The notes under the pieces: generated by a model
What the model saw: only the letters and a program-made list of their open reading frames with translations
Told to the model about the DNA's origin: nothing
Database searches by the model: none
Program-made: the position numbers and the translations under genes
Origin: a virus
Strand: one strand, 5' to 3'
Length of the DNA: 64,000 nt
IMG/VR virus record: IMGVR_UViG_3300043446_003259
Span: 1-64,000 of that record
Shown: piece by piece, positions 42,182 through 50,696 of the stretch
How positions within the stretch are numbered: position 1 is the first letter of the stretch
How the letters are laid out: every line of letters begins with the position of its first letter

Positions 42182-42874
42182 TTACCATTTTAATTCTTGT
42201 AACAAGGTTTTTACCTCTGTTACTTCGTTTTCTAGTTTTGAAAATTTAATCGCCCACTGTACAGGATTGATATAGTCGTATATCATTTTAATTAAATCTT
42301 CGGATAACTCATCTAAGAACTTTTTTCCACTTTCACTTTGATACAGCACCCATGGACTAATTTTCCCGCTAGTTATTGCATAACATATTTTACTTTTGCT
42401 GCCATAGCGCAAATAATCGTTTGGTTGTATATTTTCAACTTGTGCCAAATCTAAGCACGTTTCAATACTACGATGAACTGCGTCTAGTGGATTTTCTGTT
42501 TTGCAATAGTCAATTAGGTATTCTGTGTATTGTCTATCACTTGTCCAGTTGTCAATTTTTACGTTTTCTCTAAGGTAGTAATCCACTAATCTTGATACGT
42601 TAAGTGCATTTATGTCTACGCAATAGTTTCCAAACTTTACAAATGCTGTATAGTATGCTGATTTTATAAATTCTTCATATTTTTTTTCTTTTTTTGCCGT
42701 GCTGTGTTTTTTATAAAACTGCACGAAACTTTGATATCCAATTTGATTACCTCTTCTGTCACGTTCTAACCAACGATGTTTGTATTCGCAGATGTGTTTT
42801 AACATCGTACTTTCTCTTACAAAAGTACGTTTACAAAATTCACATCCATAATTAATATCCAAGATTTTTTTCAT
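42182..42874 (-). CDS. C2H2 zinc-finger protein, conserved in marine T4-like phages
   Basis: 230 residues. A zinc finger at the N-terminus has C11-x2-C14-x12-H27-x5-H33 (CEFCKRTFVRESTMLKH...). The rest is helical and charged with WTSDRQYTEYLIDYC and ends in a coiled-coil-like KLENEVTEVKTLLQELKW. A DNA- or RNA-binding regulator is plausible. It overlaps the next upstream gene by 23 bp, so the two are coupled. Confidence 0.72.
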   Translation of the reverse strand: MKKILDINYGCEFCKRTFVRESTMLKHICEYKHRWLERDRRGNQIGYQSFVQFYKKHSTAKKEKKYEEFIKSAYYTAFVKFGNYCVDINALNVSRLVDYYLRENVKIDNWTSDRQYTEYLIDYCKTENPLDAVHRSIETCLDLAQVENIQPNDYLRYGSKSKICYAITSGKISPWVLYQSESGKKFLDELSEDLIKMIYDYINPVQWAIKFSKLENEVTEVKTLLQELKW

Positions 42875-43439
42875 ATTCGCTTATTTGTGCATCGGATATA
42901 ATTTCATTCAATGTTTCAATGTCAGAAATTTTCAAATCAGGAAAAAGTTTTGCCAATTTATATTTTCTGTTTTGTATTCTAACAAACTCGCTGCTTATTT
43001 CAGTCAACAAATCGGATTCTGTTTTAGGATATATTTTAGTAAAGTAATCCTGAATTTCTTTTTGTTTTGCCTGTTCAAGTAGCAAAGTATAGTTTCGTTT
43101 AATGTGAGGTATCCATTTATGATATTGCTTACCCATATTTGGACTTACAGTGCATAACATTAACCATTGTAATTTGTTATGTTTAATTATATTCTCGTTA
43201 AACATATGTCTATTGGCAGAGTAATCTGTGTTTTGCAAATAGTATCTTTGTAAATCTGCAACACCTGATACAGTGCTTAACCAATTTAATAACATGAAGG
43301 GGCTAAATCCTTTTTGTTGTTCTACAGTAAGTCTATCAAAAAACCCATAGTCTTTTTTGTCTAATGCAGCTAATGCATCAAACAAAGGAAAGTCTATATT
43401 TGTAAACTTTTCGTCGGTTGCTAGTTTTTGTTTGGTCAT
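42852..43439 (-). CDS. Conserved helical protein, possible clamp-loader small subunit (gp62-like)
   Basis: 195 residues, all helical: FPLFDALAALDKKDYGFFDRL, GFSPFMLLNWLSTVSG, then KLQWLMLCTVSP..GKQYHKWIPHIKR. The GKQYHKW phrase resembles RGKRYGKW of T4 gp62, and length (T4 187) and neighbourhood (UvsW, replication genes) are compatible. There is no gp44 or gp45 in the window to confirm it. If wrong, it is simply a conserved protein of unknown function. Confidence 0.6.
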   Translation of the reverse strand: MTKQKLATDEKFTNIDFPLFDALAALDKKDYGFFDRLTVEQQKGFSPFMLLNWLSTVSGVADLQRYYLQNTDYSANRHMFNENIIKHNKLQWLMLCTVSPNMGKQYHKWIPHIKRNYTLLLEQAKQKEIQDYFTKIYPKTESDLLTEISSEFVRIQNRKYKLAKLFPDLKISDIETLNEIISDAQISEYEKNLGY

Positions 43440-43939
43440 TAAAATGCTTGTTTGTAGTCAACAATTTCACAATTTCTGCTTACTTCTTTTACAAAATATA
43501 CACATCTAGGTTTTTCATTATCCTCAATAGGCACACATAAGAATTGACCATTTTTTAATCTAGGTGCATACCAAACTACATCATGATATATATCCATTAC
43601 TTCTATGTCACAGAATGTGGGTTTAAAACTACTCAATGGATTAAATTCAAATGCCTTAAATCCTCTATCATTTATACTTGTAAGAGGTAACGTTTCTAAA
43701 TCACCAAGTTCAGGTTCTCCTATTAGGATTTGCCATTCTACAGGCATCTTTATAATTTTATTGTCAATTCGTAAAACAAGTGCTGGACTATTAAAGCTTT
43801 CTAAAAAAATTAAAGGTATATAGTGATAATCAACATTTGCAGGATTACTGTTGTCCAATATTGCAAAACGTAAATCATCAATTTCATCTGGTAATGTTTC
43901 TAAATTATATACTAAATTGTCTAAGGTTAATATTTTCAT
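43439..43939 (-). CDS. Conserved beta-rich protein of unknown function
   Basis: 166 residues: NLETLPDEIDDLRFAILDNS, YHYIPLIFLESFNSPALVL, FKAFEFNPLSSFKPTF, then DVVWYAPRLKNGQF and CVYFVKEVS. Recurrent in marine T4-like phages, no function assigned. TATAAT ends exactly 6 nt before the ATG and is preceded by TGA (extended -10), and there is no Shine-Dalgarno, so it probably starts the operon down to 39.7 kb with a leaderless message. TAATG coupling to the next gene. Confidence 0.72.
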   Translation of the reverse strand: MKILTLDNLVYNLETLPDEIDDLRFAILDNSNPANVDYHYIPLIFLESFNSPALVLRIDNKIIKMPVEWQILIGEPELGDLETLPLTSINDRGFKAFEFNPLSSFKPTFCDIEVMDIYHDVVWYAPRLKNGQFLCVPIEDNEKPRCVYFVKEVSRNCEIVDYKQAF

Positions 43940-43945
43940 GTTGTT

Positions 43946-43951
43946 ATTATA
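43946..43951 (-). promoter_or_regulatory. Extended -10 box, leaderless geometry
   Basis: Minus-strand TGATATAAT, with TATAAT exactly 6 nt before the ATG at 43939; it lies between that gene and the end of uvsW. Confidence 0.55.
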
Positions 43952-45409
43952 TCACTTATAGTCTAACTTTTCTATACTAAACGGATAGTTAGCCTCACGA
44001 TAAAATTCTTTACGTTTAGTTAGATGCCTTTTCGCAAATTTACAGGAACTTGTTATGTCCCATATTTGGACGAAATCTTTATCTTCAGCCTTTCTGATAC
44101 CTCTACCAATCGATTGTATAACCCGAACGAAGCTTTTTCCAGGTTCAACAAGAACAAGGTTAAAGATACGGGGTATATTAATACCCACAGCAGCAACACC
44201 GTAAGTCGCAACAGCGACCTTATCATCACTCGTTGCAAAGTCATCATATTCTTCCTTCCTTTCTGTAAGTTTTGTTTCACCTGAGACAAATACACTACCG
44301 GGTAGTCTTTCGACTAATTCTTTTCCTGCATTCACTCTATCAACAAGTACAAGTGTATTACCAGTTTCTTTTACATTTAGTACTAGTTGAGCAATAGTAT
44401 CTAGTCTTTTTTTATCCTCAAGTAAATGCTTTAACTCACTTTGATAATTACTAAATTCTACATGATCCTGTAGTTGAACAATGTTAACGTGACAATTAGC
44501 AAGTACTCCACGATCTTGTAACTCGCTAGCAGCAAGTTTATTAATAACAGGACCAATGCTTACAAACAATGATTGACTGCTAAACAATTCTTTTGGTATA
44601 GTACCTGTAAGTCCCCAACGTATTGGAACATTGGCAAACAAACCTGTAAGCATTGTTTTGAGTACATCTGCTTTAGCTTGATGCACTTCATCAATGATTA
44701 CACAAATTAAATCTTCCATAAATGTTTGTAATTTTTCTACATTGTTTATGTCATCTTTGTTTTTAATTAGGTAGTTTAGGCTTTGCCAAGTACAGATTGT
44801 ATGTGTACGTCCTAATTCTTTTCTATCTCCAAAGTATACGCCCACATCTAACCCAAGATTAATATAATCTGTTTCTGTTTGTACAACAAGACTTTTATTT
44901 GGTACAATAACTATGCTTCTACCATACTGTTCTACACTGTGGCTAAGTGCGGCGGTCATTATTGTTTTACCTGCACCAGTTGCTACTTCTTGTAAGCATT
45001 GCGGGTTCGATAGGAAACTGTTAATTATTTCAATTTGATAGTCACGCAACAATATTGGTTGACCCTCCATTATATGACCTTTAGGCCATACTTTATTAGA
45101 AAAGGTATCTTCGGACACTTGCGCAAAGTTAAATGAATATGATATTGTACGCAAATCATTTAATTCAATGTCATATCCCATTTTATCAACATAGGGTATG
45201 ATTTGATCAAGTAAATTTATAAAAGTGCTACCACCTAAACTAAAGTAACTTACTTTCCCGTTCCAACGGCCTAATCTAACCGCTGGAAGATATCTAGCTC
45301 CAGGTACCTCATACTCAAACATCTTCATTAGTGACTTACGTTCTACCAACTCAAGTCCTTCTAATTTGCAGTTTACCTCATCTTTTATAATTATTTTACA
45401 TGGTTTCAT
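43952..45409 (-). CDS. uvsW: UvsW ATP-dependent DNA/RNA helicase
   Basis: 485 residues. Superfamily 2 motifs: LLRDYQIEII (Q-like), Walker A VATGAGKT at 142-149, IIDEVH with DEVH at 240-243, RWGLTGTIP (motif III-like), and the motif VI segment QSIGRGIRKAED. The N-terminal 110 residues hold the small UvsW DNA-binding domain. UvsW drives branch migration, R-loop removal and the switch from origin-dependent to recombination-dependent replication. It overlaps the upstream gene by 4 bp. Confidence 0.92.
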   Translation of the reverse strand: MKPCKIIIKDEVNCKLEGLELVERKSLMKMFEYEVPGARYLPAVRLGRWNGKVSYFSLGGSTFINLLDQIIPYVDKMGYDIELNDLRTISYSFNFAQVSEDTFSNKVWPKGHIMEGQPILLRDYQIEIINSFLSNPQCLQEVATGAGKTIMTAALSHSVEQYGRSIVIVPNKSLVVQTETDYINLGLDVGVYFGDRKELGRTHTICTWQSLNYLIKNKDDINNVEKLQTFMEDLICVIIDEVHQAKADVLKTMLTGLFANVPIRWGLTGTIPKELFSSQSLFVSIGPVINKLAASELQDRGVLANCHVNIVQLQDHVEFSNYQSELKHLLEDKKRLDTIAQLVLNVKETGNTLVLVDRVNAGKELVERLPGSVFVSGETKLTERKEEYDDFATSDDKVAVATYGVAAVGINIPRIFNLVLVEPGKSFVRVIQSIGRGIRKAEDKDFVQIWDITSSCKFAKRHLTKRKEFYREANYPFSIEKLDYK

Positions 45410-46443
45410 TTTAATTCTATAGGGTTAGAGTTTACTAAATTTATAATTTTAGCAGCATGATAACTTGCTGGGCCTGCAAAAGTATATGATGACATTGACT
45501 TTATAAGCACAGGCATTTTATATTTTTTATTTGTCATAGAAATTCTGTGTTTATTCGTTGTTTCAATGGGAAAATTTACAAATTCAGAAAGAATTTTATC
45601 GTATTGGTAATTATCTTTTGTTGCGTACATAGTAGATGAATGAAGTGCGTAGTCACAATTTATTCGATTCAATTTTGATGCTAGTCCCTCTACATCAGTA
45701 ACCTCATGTAACGAATCCCGATAGATAGCAAAGTTTAAATCTTCCAAGGAATACACTTTTAATAATTCGTGTTTTAAACTTTCACTTACACTAATACCAA
45801 ATGAACATATCAAAGCCAGTGTACTTAATTCTGTATTTAATTCTATGTCTTGAATTGCTTTTTCTAATTGTTCATTTAAATTAAAAATGTAAAGCCTGCC
45901 ATTGCAACTTGTTAAAGTTGGTTCCCAGCATTTGTTTTCATCAAATGAATAAATTTGCGTAATTATGTCATGCACGGCAGGACAAAATTGAATATCATTG
46001 TAGTGTTTTATAACACATTGAAATGCTATTTTAAGTTTATATAAACCAAATTCTGTATTGTAGTACCTTTCATCTCTATTCCAAACCATTATAGAATGAT
46101 CTCTAAATTCTTGAACAAATGCTTGTTTAAACGGACACCGTAGTATTAATTGATCGCCCTCTATACTAAAGTGTGCGTGAGTAAATTCAGGACTTGTAGG
46201 TATAACTTTAAGTGTCCAAGGCAATTCGGCAAGTTGATTTGCGTCAAGTTTATGCAGTGCTAATTGTTTGTTATATTTCTTAACTACTTTTGTGAATAGT
46301 GCAGCCTGATTACTTGTAATTGGCTTTCTTGTTAAAACATTAAGCAGTTGTAAATTGTAAAAAAACTTTTGGTCATAGCGAGATAGACTACAATGATTTA
46401 ACATTAAGTCCAAAACTTCTTCCGCATTCAATAGTTTATACAT
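45406..46443 (-). CDS. Conserved protein of unknown function upstream of uvsW
   Basis: 345 residues from the ATG at 46443. The frame opens at 46500, but that part crosses a hairpin (46490-46512) and lacks a start signal; TATAAT lies exactly 6 nt before the chosen ATG. The protein is globular, with LRCPFKQAFVQEFRD, SIMVWNRDERYYNTEFGLYK, and a C-terminal YTFAGPASYHAAKIINLV. The segment VWNRDERYY resembles the wing of some helicase-associated domains, but I would not assign a function. Coupled by 4 bp to uvsW. Confidence 0.68.
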   Translation of the reverse strand: MYKLLNAEEVLDLMLNHCSLSRYDQKFFYNLQLLNVLTRKPITSNQAALFTKVVKKYNKQLALHKLDANQLAELPWTLKVIPTSPEFTHAHFSIEGDQLILRCPFKQAFVQEFRDHSIMVWNRDERYYNTEFGLYKLKIAFQCVIKHYNDIQFCPAVHDIITQIYSFDENKCWEPTLTSCNGRLYIFNLNEQLEKAIQDIELNTELSTLALICSFGISVSESLKHELLKVYSLEDLNFAIYRDSLHEVTDVEGLASKLNRINCDYALHSSTMYATKDNYQYDKILSEFVNFPIETTNKHRISMTNKKYKMPVLIKSMSSYTFAGPASYHAAKIINLVNSNPIELK

Positions 46444-46449
46444 ACCAAT

Positions 46450-46455
46450 ATTATA
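46450..46455 (-). promoter_or_regulatory. Sigma-70-type -10 box, leaderless geometry, uvsW operon
   Basis: Minus-strand TATAAT exactly 6 nt before the ATG at 46443. Confidence 0.5.
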
Positions 46456-46489
46456 ACTTAAAGCAAAACTTAATACAATTAAAATGGCT

Positions 46490-46512
46490 AATGGGAGCAA
46501 AATGCTCCCATT
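46490..46512 (-). terminator. Hairpin after the AAA+ ATPase gene
   Basis: Arms AATGGGAGC / GCTCCCATT (9 bp) with an AAAAT loop. The T run is weak, so it may be a weak terminator or 3'-end stabiliser. It separates the ATPase transcript from the uvsW promoter. Confidence 0.6.
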
Positions 46513-46528
46513 GCCTAGTTGAAAAATC

Positions 46529-47560
46529 TTAACTACGTTTCATACATGTAGTGCTTGCAAGTGTTTTCCAGTTCGGGCTGATCTTTACCAAATCAGCAAT
46601 TTTCAAGCACATACGCAGACTAAGTTCATGTAACTTGTTTTTGTTGTCTTGCATAAAACTAAAAATTTCTTCTGCAATACCCTCTTCAAAATTGTAATCA
46701 CGAAACAGACCACCATCACTATCACGGTGCACCTGCTTGATACGCAACATCTTATCACGCTCAGTGTCAATAGTCAAATCAAGAAAGTGACAGCGACTTT
46801 GCAATGCCTCGAGGTGATCTTGCAATTTTTTAGACTTCACATTCTCAAATTTCAAGTTTGTGATGAAGATAGCAGAACCCTCAAAGTTAAACTGATCAGG
46901 GATGCCCTCACGGCGCAGCATAGAACTATCACTGTTCCAACAGATACGGCGACGTTTGCCCGAATCAAGTGCTGCCTTAAGAATGTTTAGTGAGAGTTCA
47001 TCTTGAAATACACTATCGCAGTCATCGAACACCAATACATTTTTCTTGTCAGAGTATTTGTACAATTGTGCGTACAAGCCCAGTGCAGTCATTGCACCTT
47101 TTACAACTTCATAACGAACACGCTTGCCAGCAAGTTTGTCAAACATACTAGCCTTTTCCAGTTGAGTTTCAACTCCGAAACTCTTACCTACACCTGGAGG
47201 ACCTGATACAATCATAGCCCGAATATCACTATTAATTGCAGCCTTTGTCATTTCATCAAGAACTGCAAAACGGGTAGCAATGCGATCCATTGCTTCTTCA
47301 TCAGTTTCAGTTTGTTTAACTTCTTTTGCTTTAAATGCTACAGAATTTGTCACGTTAGGTTCTCCATCAATAAATGTAATATCGTTAATAGAATTAATTT
47401 TTACTTTGACAACATCAATTGCAATGTCAAATTGACCATCATTTTTTACAGTAATATAGTTACCTTTTTTACCTGTCTGAAAATCTTTGACAAGTGTAAA
47501 TTCTTGATTGATCACAGGCTTGTTGCGATATTCGCCGAATTTGACAAGTACTGTAGTCAT
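46529..47560 (-). CDS. AAA+ ATPase (MoxR-like), marine T4-like type
   Basis: 343 residues. A beta-rich N-terminal domain of about 80 residues precedes an AAA+ module with Walker A SGPPGVGKS (120-127) and Walker B VLVFDDCD (175-182), then AIFITNLKFEN (sensor 1). It is not a clamp loader gp44 by its motifs and extra N-terminal domain. Such phage ATPases are widespread but unassigned; a remodelling role is likely. AGGAG precedes the ATG. It is the only gene on its transcript between a hairpin and the next small gene. Confidence 0.8.
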   Translation of the reverse strand: MTTVLVKFGEYRNKPVINQEFTLVKDFQTGKKGNYITVKNDGQFDIAIDVVKVKINSINDITFIDGEPNVTNSVAFKAKEVKQTETDEEAMDRIATRFAVLDEMTKAAINSDIRAMIVSGPPGVGKSFGVETQLEKASMFDKLAGKRVRYEVVKGAMTALGLYAQLYKYSDKKNVLVFDDCDSVFQDELSLNILKAALDSGKRRRICWNSDSSMLRREGIPDQFNFEGSAIFITNLKFENVKSKKLQDHLEALQSRCHFLDLTIDTERDKMLRIKQVHRDSDGGLFRDYNFEEGIAEEIFSFMQDNKNKLHELSLRMCLKIADLVKISPNWKTLASTTCMKRS

Positions 47561-47608
47561 ATAAGCTCCTAATTATCAATTTATGTGATGATTATACAGA
47601 ATAACAGA

Positions 47609-47905
47609 TTATTTGTCAAGTGTTGCAATTGCTCTAATGTAAGTATTTCCACCTGAACGGTGATAAAAATTTGTTTCGCTTGTTGTCAATTTAACAGGAC
47701 TATCATATCCTAAATCTTGATAGATTTGTTTAAGTGTTGCTAAAATTGCAACAGCTTTTAAATCGGATATCATAAATGAAACACTACGACGATTCTTGTC
47801 AAATTTAGAAGTCTTGTCAGTCCAGCAACCTGAATATCTTGCATTATTGACATCTAGTGCAATTTTGATAAGTTTTCTTGCTGTTTTTGTATTGGGGGTA
47901 TTCAT
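47609..47905 (-). CDS. Small protein of unknown function
   Basis: 98 residues from the ATG at 47905, supported by AAGGAG 7 nt upstream; the frame extends to 47935 without support. Basic N-terminal helix (TKTARKLIKIALDVNNARY), then FDKNRRSVSFMISDLKAVAI and a beta-like end. No recognised domain. Confidence 0.65.
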   Translation of the reverse strand: MNTPNTKTARKLIKIALDVNNARYSGCWTDKTSKFDKNRRSVSFMISDLKAVAILATLKQIYQDLGYDSPVKLTTSETNFYHRSGGNTYIRAIATLDK

Positions 47906-47960
47906 ATGTAGCTCCTTGTTATTCACTATAACCATAGTATATACCCAAAAACATTTATTG

Positions 47961-48623
47961 TCAATGTTTCAAAAATAGCAATCTAGGGTTGCAAATTTTA
48001 CAATAATTTAAATCATCTTTTGTTACACTGAGAAATTTACCACTTAGTGTAACAGTACCAAATTCACAAATAGAATTGAACAACTCCAATAAATCGTTTT
48101 CTTTATAAATTTGGATGTTGTATAAGTTTCTGTTTTCATCATGAAACCAAAAAGTATATGAGGCTGTTGACTTTGCACTTCTATACAGTTTAGTTAAGAA
48201 GTTTAATTTTTTAACTCCAATACTTGTTTCGACTTTTTCATTATTGGAATCTAGCCGCAGTTTGTCTATTTCCAAATCATAGAAATAAAACTCAGGCAAT
48301 TTATAAATCATACCCATATAATTTTCTGGATAGGTGTCTGTGTAGCCTTTGCTTATATAATCTGACAAATCCTGCCTAAACTTACTTAATGGTTTTCCCT
48401 TTAATGATCTTACCATTAATTTTTTACTGTAATACTCACGAATAAGATTAGCCAAATCATAGTCTGCTTGGATAACAGCAGATCCAGTACCGAACTCTCT
48501 AGCTTTATAGTTGGAACAACTGATAGCAAGGCTATCTACAGGATCCCTACGCATGGTATTTTTTTCATTAAACTCAATTTCTTTAAAAATATCGTCTAAA
48601 GATGATATAGTGTATCCACTCAT
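47961..48623 (-). CDS. Conserved protein of unknown function
   Basis: 220 residues. Start MSGYTISSLDDIFKEIEF; middle KFRQDLSDYISKGYTDTYPE and LPEFYFYDLEIDKL; end KICNPRLLFLKH with two cysteines (C-x2-C) nearby. It is coupled by 4 bp to the UvsY-like gene upstream and is probably expressed with the recombination genes. Confidence 0.68.
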   Translation of the reverse strand: MSGYTISSLDDIFKEIEFNEKNTMRRDPVDSLAISCSNYKAREFGTGSAVIQADYDLANLIREYYSKKLMVRSLKGKPLSKFRQDLSDYISKGYTDTYPENYMGMIYKLPEFYFYDLEIDKLRLDSNNEKVETSIGVKKLNFLTKLYRSAKSTASYTFWFHDENRNLYNIQIYKENDLLELFNSICEFGTVTLSGKFLSVTKDDLNYCKICNPRLLFLKH

Positions 48624-49075
48624 AATGATATATCTTCCATTCCAGCAGTGCGTAGTTTAACAACATGTCCCATTTGCCATTGTTTAGCATCAAGACCCTT
48701 TAATATTCCTAACCAGCGGTTGCGCAGTAATGCAACTTCATTTATGATTGTTTCAAAATCAATTACTTCTTCTTCTCCATCAACATACTTTTCAGCATCG
48801 CGGCTTGTTAGTACTCTATTGTATGATTCTAAATATTTTTGAAAATGTTTACGACGAATTTTGCGTAATTGGATATTTAAATAATTTAACACAGCCTCAA
48901 TCTCTTGAAGCTGGTTAAATCGTTGCTCAGTAATACCAGGCAATGCTGCAATGTTTTTTTCTAAGTTACCAAAAATTCTAACATCATTTTTAGCCTTAAG
49001 TAATTCATCTTCATAATGCAATATAAAGTCTGGTATTACAGATAAATCAGTTGAAATTTTGGTATACCAAGTCAT
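48620..49075 (-). CDS. uvsY: UvsY-like recombination mediator
   Basis: 151 residues, all helical. The C-terminal half, from LTSRDAEKYVDGEEEVID through LRNRWLGILKGLDAKQWQ and VVKLRTAGMED, lines up with the T4 UvsY pattern LSADKDVLKVD...YWGILLDFCSGALDAI..RGFAIKHI.DMRAFEAG. UvsY loads UvsX on gp32-coated single strands as a hexamer. It lies between UvsX (one small gene away) and other recombination genes, which supports the call. Similarity is by eye and low. Confidence 0.6.
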   Translation of the reverse strand: MTWYTKISTDLSVIPDFILHYEDELLKAKNDVRIFGNLEKNIAALPGITEQRFNQLQEIEAVLNYLNIQLRKIRRKHFQKYLESYNRVLTSRDAEKYVDGEEEVIDFETIINEVALLRNRWLGILKGLDAKQWQMGHVVKLRTAGMEDISL

Positions 49076-49086
49076 AATGTTCCTAT

Positions 49087-49344
49087 TTAATAACGTTCGT
49101 AATCGTCATCGTAATCATCATACTCATCCTCATCATCGTCATGCAGTGTTTGATCATCGTAAAATAAAAGTGCTTTAGCAATATCTTTATCGCCTCTAAA
49201 CTCTGTTTTAATATCTGTTGCCTCGTAATTATTTTCCATTAAATAGTTTACAAGTGTTTCGGCTGCTTCTTTACGTTCGTTTAAATCTATATGCAATCGT
49301 AATGCTTCCCAAACTTCTGCAATGGTATCTAATTGACTTGTCAT
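49087..49344 (-). CDS. Conserved small acidic protein
   Basis: 85 residues: MTSQLDTIAEVWEALRLHID, then EFRGDKDIAKAL and an Asp/Tyr-rich C-terminus (HDDDEDEYDDYDDDYERY). The acidic tail could mimic DNA. Strong Shine-Dalgarno (GAGGAGG). It overlaps UvsX by 4 bp and recurs beside recombinase genes of marine T4-like phages. Confidence 0.75.
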   Translation of the reverse strand: MTSQLDTIAEVWEALRLHIDLNERKEAAETLVNYLMENNYEATDIKTEFRGDKDIAKALLFYDDQTLHDDDEDEYDDYDDDYERY

Positions 49345-50408
49345 GTTGCTTCCTCCTCAATATCAGCAACAGTACTTAGCTTATTTGTTTGTTTTTTGCT
49401 AAACTCTACCATTACTTTATCGAGGCATCCGTTTTCATTCGTTTCCCAACCTTTACGGAAAAACTTTAATACTTCGCCATCATTTGTTGTATAAGCAAGA
49501 CGATTACCTTCTTTATTAAGTAATCCTACCTTTTCAAACAAATCAAGTAATCCACTGTATGGATTCATACCTGTTGAATATGGAATCTTTACTTGTACGC
49601 TTTCAAATGGTTTTGCATAGCGAGTTTTCATTACCTTACATGCGCTGCGGATACCTAATACATCAGTGACCTTATTACCATCTTCATCTTCTTTTAATTT
49701 CAATTTACGCATTGCAACAACAATCGAGCTTGCATAGATAAAGCCTTGACCACCTGAAATTTTATCATCTGGATCGAACATATCCTGACTTGCATATGTA
49801 TGATTAGTTGCAACTAAACCAACATTATGACTACCGAACATGTTTACACAATTTCTTACTAAAGCAGTCAGTGCTTTAGGCTTACGTCCCATATCGCCTT
49901 TCATGTCGCCTGCATCAAACTGATTTACATCAGTAGGGGTTAACAACATACCAAGACTGTCTATAACAAACATCACCTTTGGTCTATCTTCCATTGGTTG
50001 TGTTTTATAATCAGCCATAAATTTACTGATAGTTTTTGCCACATCATCAATCATGGCCATATTTAATTTTAACAATTTATCTTCGCTTGTGTCAACACCT
50101 AAGGCTCTTAACCAATCTTCGTCGAGAGCATTTTCCGAATCAACAAGTACCACAAAGATACCTTGTTGCTGAGCATGGCGTACCAAGTTGCCAGAACAGA
50201 TGTAACTCTTTCCGGAACCAGATTCGCCAGCAAATACAGTGACTTTGCCAAGAGGAACGCCTTTGCTAAAATCACCGCTAATAAGATAATTGAGTGCATA
50301 ATTTCCTGTACTAACCCAGTCAGTTGGGTCATTAAATCCTATACTAAGCCCATCAATAGACTTAGTAATTTCTTTTCTAAATTTACTTACATCAAATGGT
50401 TTAACCAA
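49341..50408 (-). CDS. uvsX: UvsX RecA-like recombinase
   Basis: 355 residues. Walker A GESGSGKS at 61-68 (VTVFAGESGSGKSYICSG), Walker B VMFVIDSLGML, and a DNA-binding loop DKISGGQGFIYASSIVVAM. It performs strand exchange in recombination-dependent replication. The start appears to be TTG, with AGGAG 6 nt upstream; the next in-frame ATG is well inside the conserved domain. Confidence 0.93.
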   Translation of the reverse strand: MVKPFDVSKFRKEITKSIDGLSIGFNDPTDWVSTGNYALNYLISGDFSKGVPLGKVTVFAGESGSGKSYICSGNLVRHAQQQGIFVVLVDSENALDEDWLRALGVDTSEDKLLKLNMAMIDDVAKTISKFMADYKTQPMEDRPKVMFVIDSLGMLLTPTDVNQFDAGDMKGDMGRKPKALTALVRNCVNMFGSHNVGLVATNHTYASQDMFDPDDKISGGQGFIYASSIVVAMRKLKLKEDEDGNKVTDVLGIRSACKVMKTRYAKPFESVQVKIPYSTGMNPYSGLLDLFEKVGLLNKEGNRLAYTTNDGEVLKFFRKGWETNENGCLDKVMVEFSKKQTNKLSTVADIEEEAT

Positions 50409-50420
50409 AATAGTCTCCTA

Positions 50421-50645
50421 TCATTTTGTCATACGATACACGCCATTAGTCTTTTTGTCAATAATTTCAGGGCAACGTTCAGCCATTAAATCAATATCCC
50501 AATCATTAGGAAAATGTCTTAATGCTGCTCTTGCTCTATCTCTAACAATGCTAGGAACTCTGGGCGTTTTACCAGGATCACAAAGTTCCTCAAGCAATTT
50601 TTTTCCTTGCTTCATGGCTAGGTATCTTTCATCAGGTAGTGTCAT
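50421..50645 (-). CDS. BPSL0761-like small protein
   Basis: 74 residues from the ATG at 50645 with AAGGAG 6 nt upstream. MTLPDERYLAMKQGKKLLEE followed by LCDPGKTPRVPSIVRDRARA and LRHFPNDWDIDLMA is the pattern of the BPSL0761 family, short proteins found in bacteria and phages without a firm function. It follows gp32 after a hairpin. The frame extends to 50687 but that part crosses the hairpin. Confidence 0.72.
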   Translation of the reverse strand: MTLPDERYLAMKQGKKLLEELCDPGKTPRVPSIVRDRARAALRHFPNDWDIDLMAERCPEIIDKKTNGVYRMTK

Positions 50646-50659
50646 AATTATTCTCCTTA

Positions 50660-50685
50660 GGTAGGGAACGGTAGTGTTCCCTACC
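50660..50685 (-). terminator. Hairpin downstream of gene 32
   Basis: 10 bp arms GGTAGGGAAC / GTTCCCTACC with a GGTAGT loop, just after the gp32 stop (50697). No T run, so it may attenuate or protect gp32 mRNA rather than end it. Confidence 0.6.
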
Positions 50686-50696
50686 AATACCTTTAT

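Noticed and set aside
41134-43439. RegA translational repressor among the small genes near uvsW
   Set aside because: None of the small proteins shows the RegA pattern I know; lengths and motifs do not match.
46444-46500. N-terminal extension of the gene upstream of uvsW, which looks like a signal anchor (LAILIVLSFALSY)
   Set aside because: It begins within a hairpin after the ATPase gene and the TATAAT box lies inside it; the hydrophobic stretch is likely non-coding AT-rich DNA.
46529-47560. Clamp loader large subunit gp44
   Set aside because: The ATPase has a large beta-rich N-terminal domain and lacks the clamp-loader signature; it fits a MoxR-like ATPase better.
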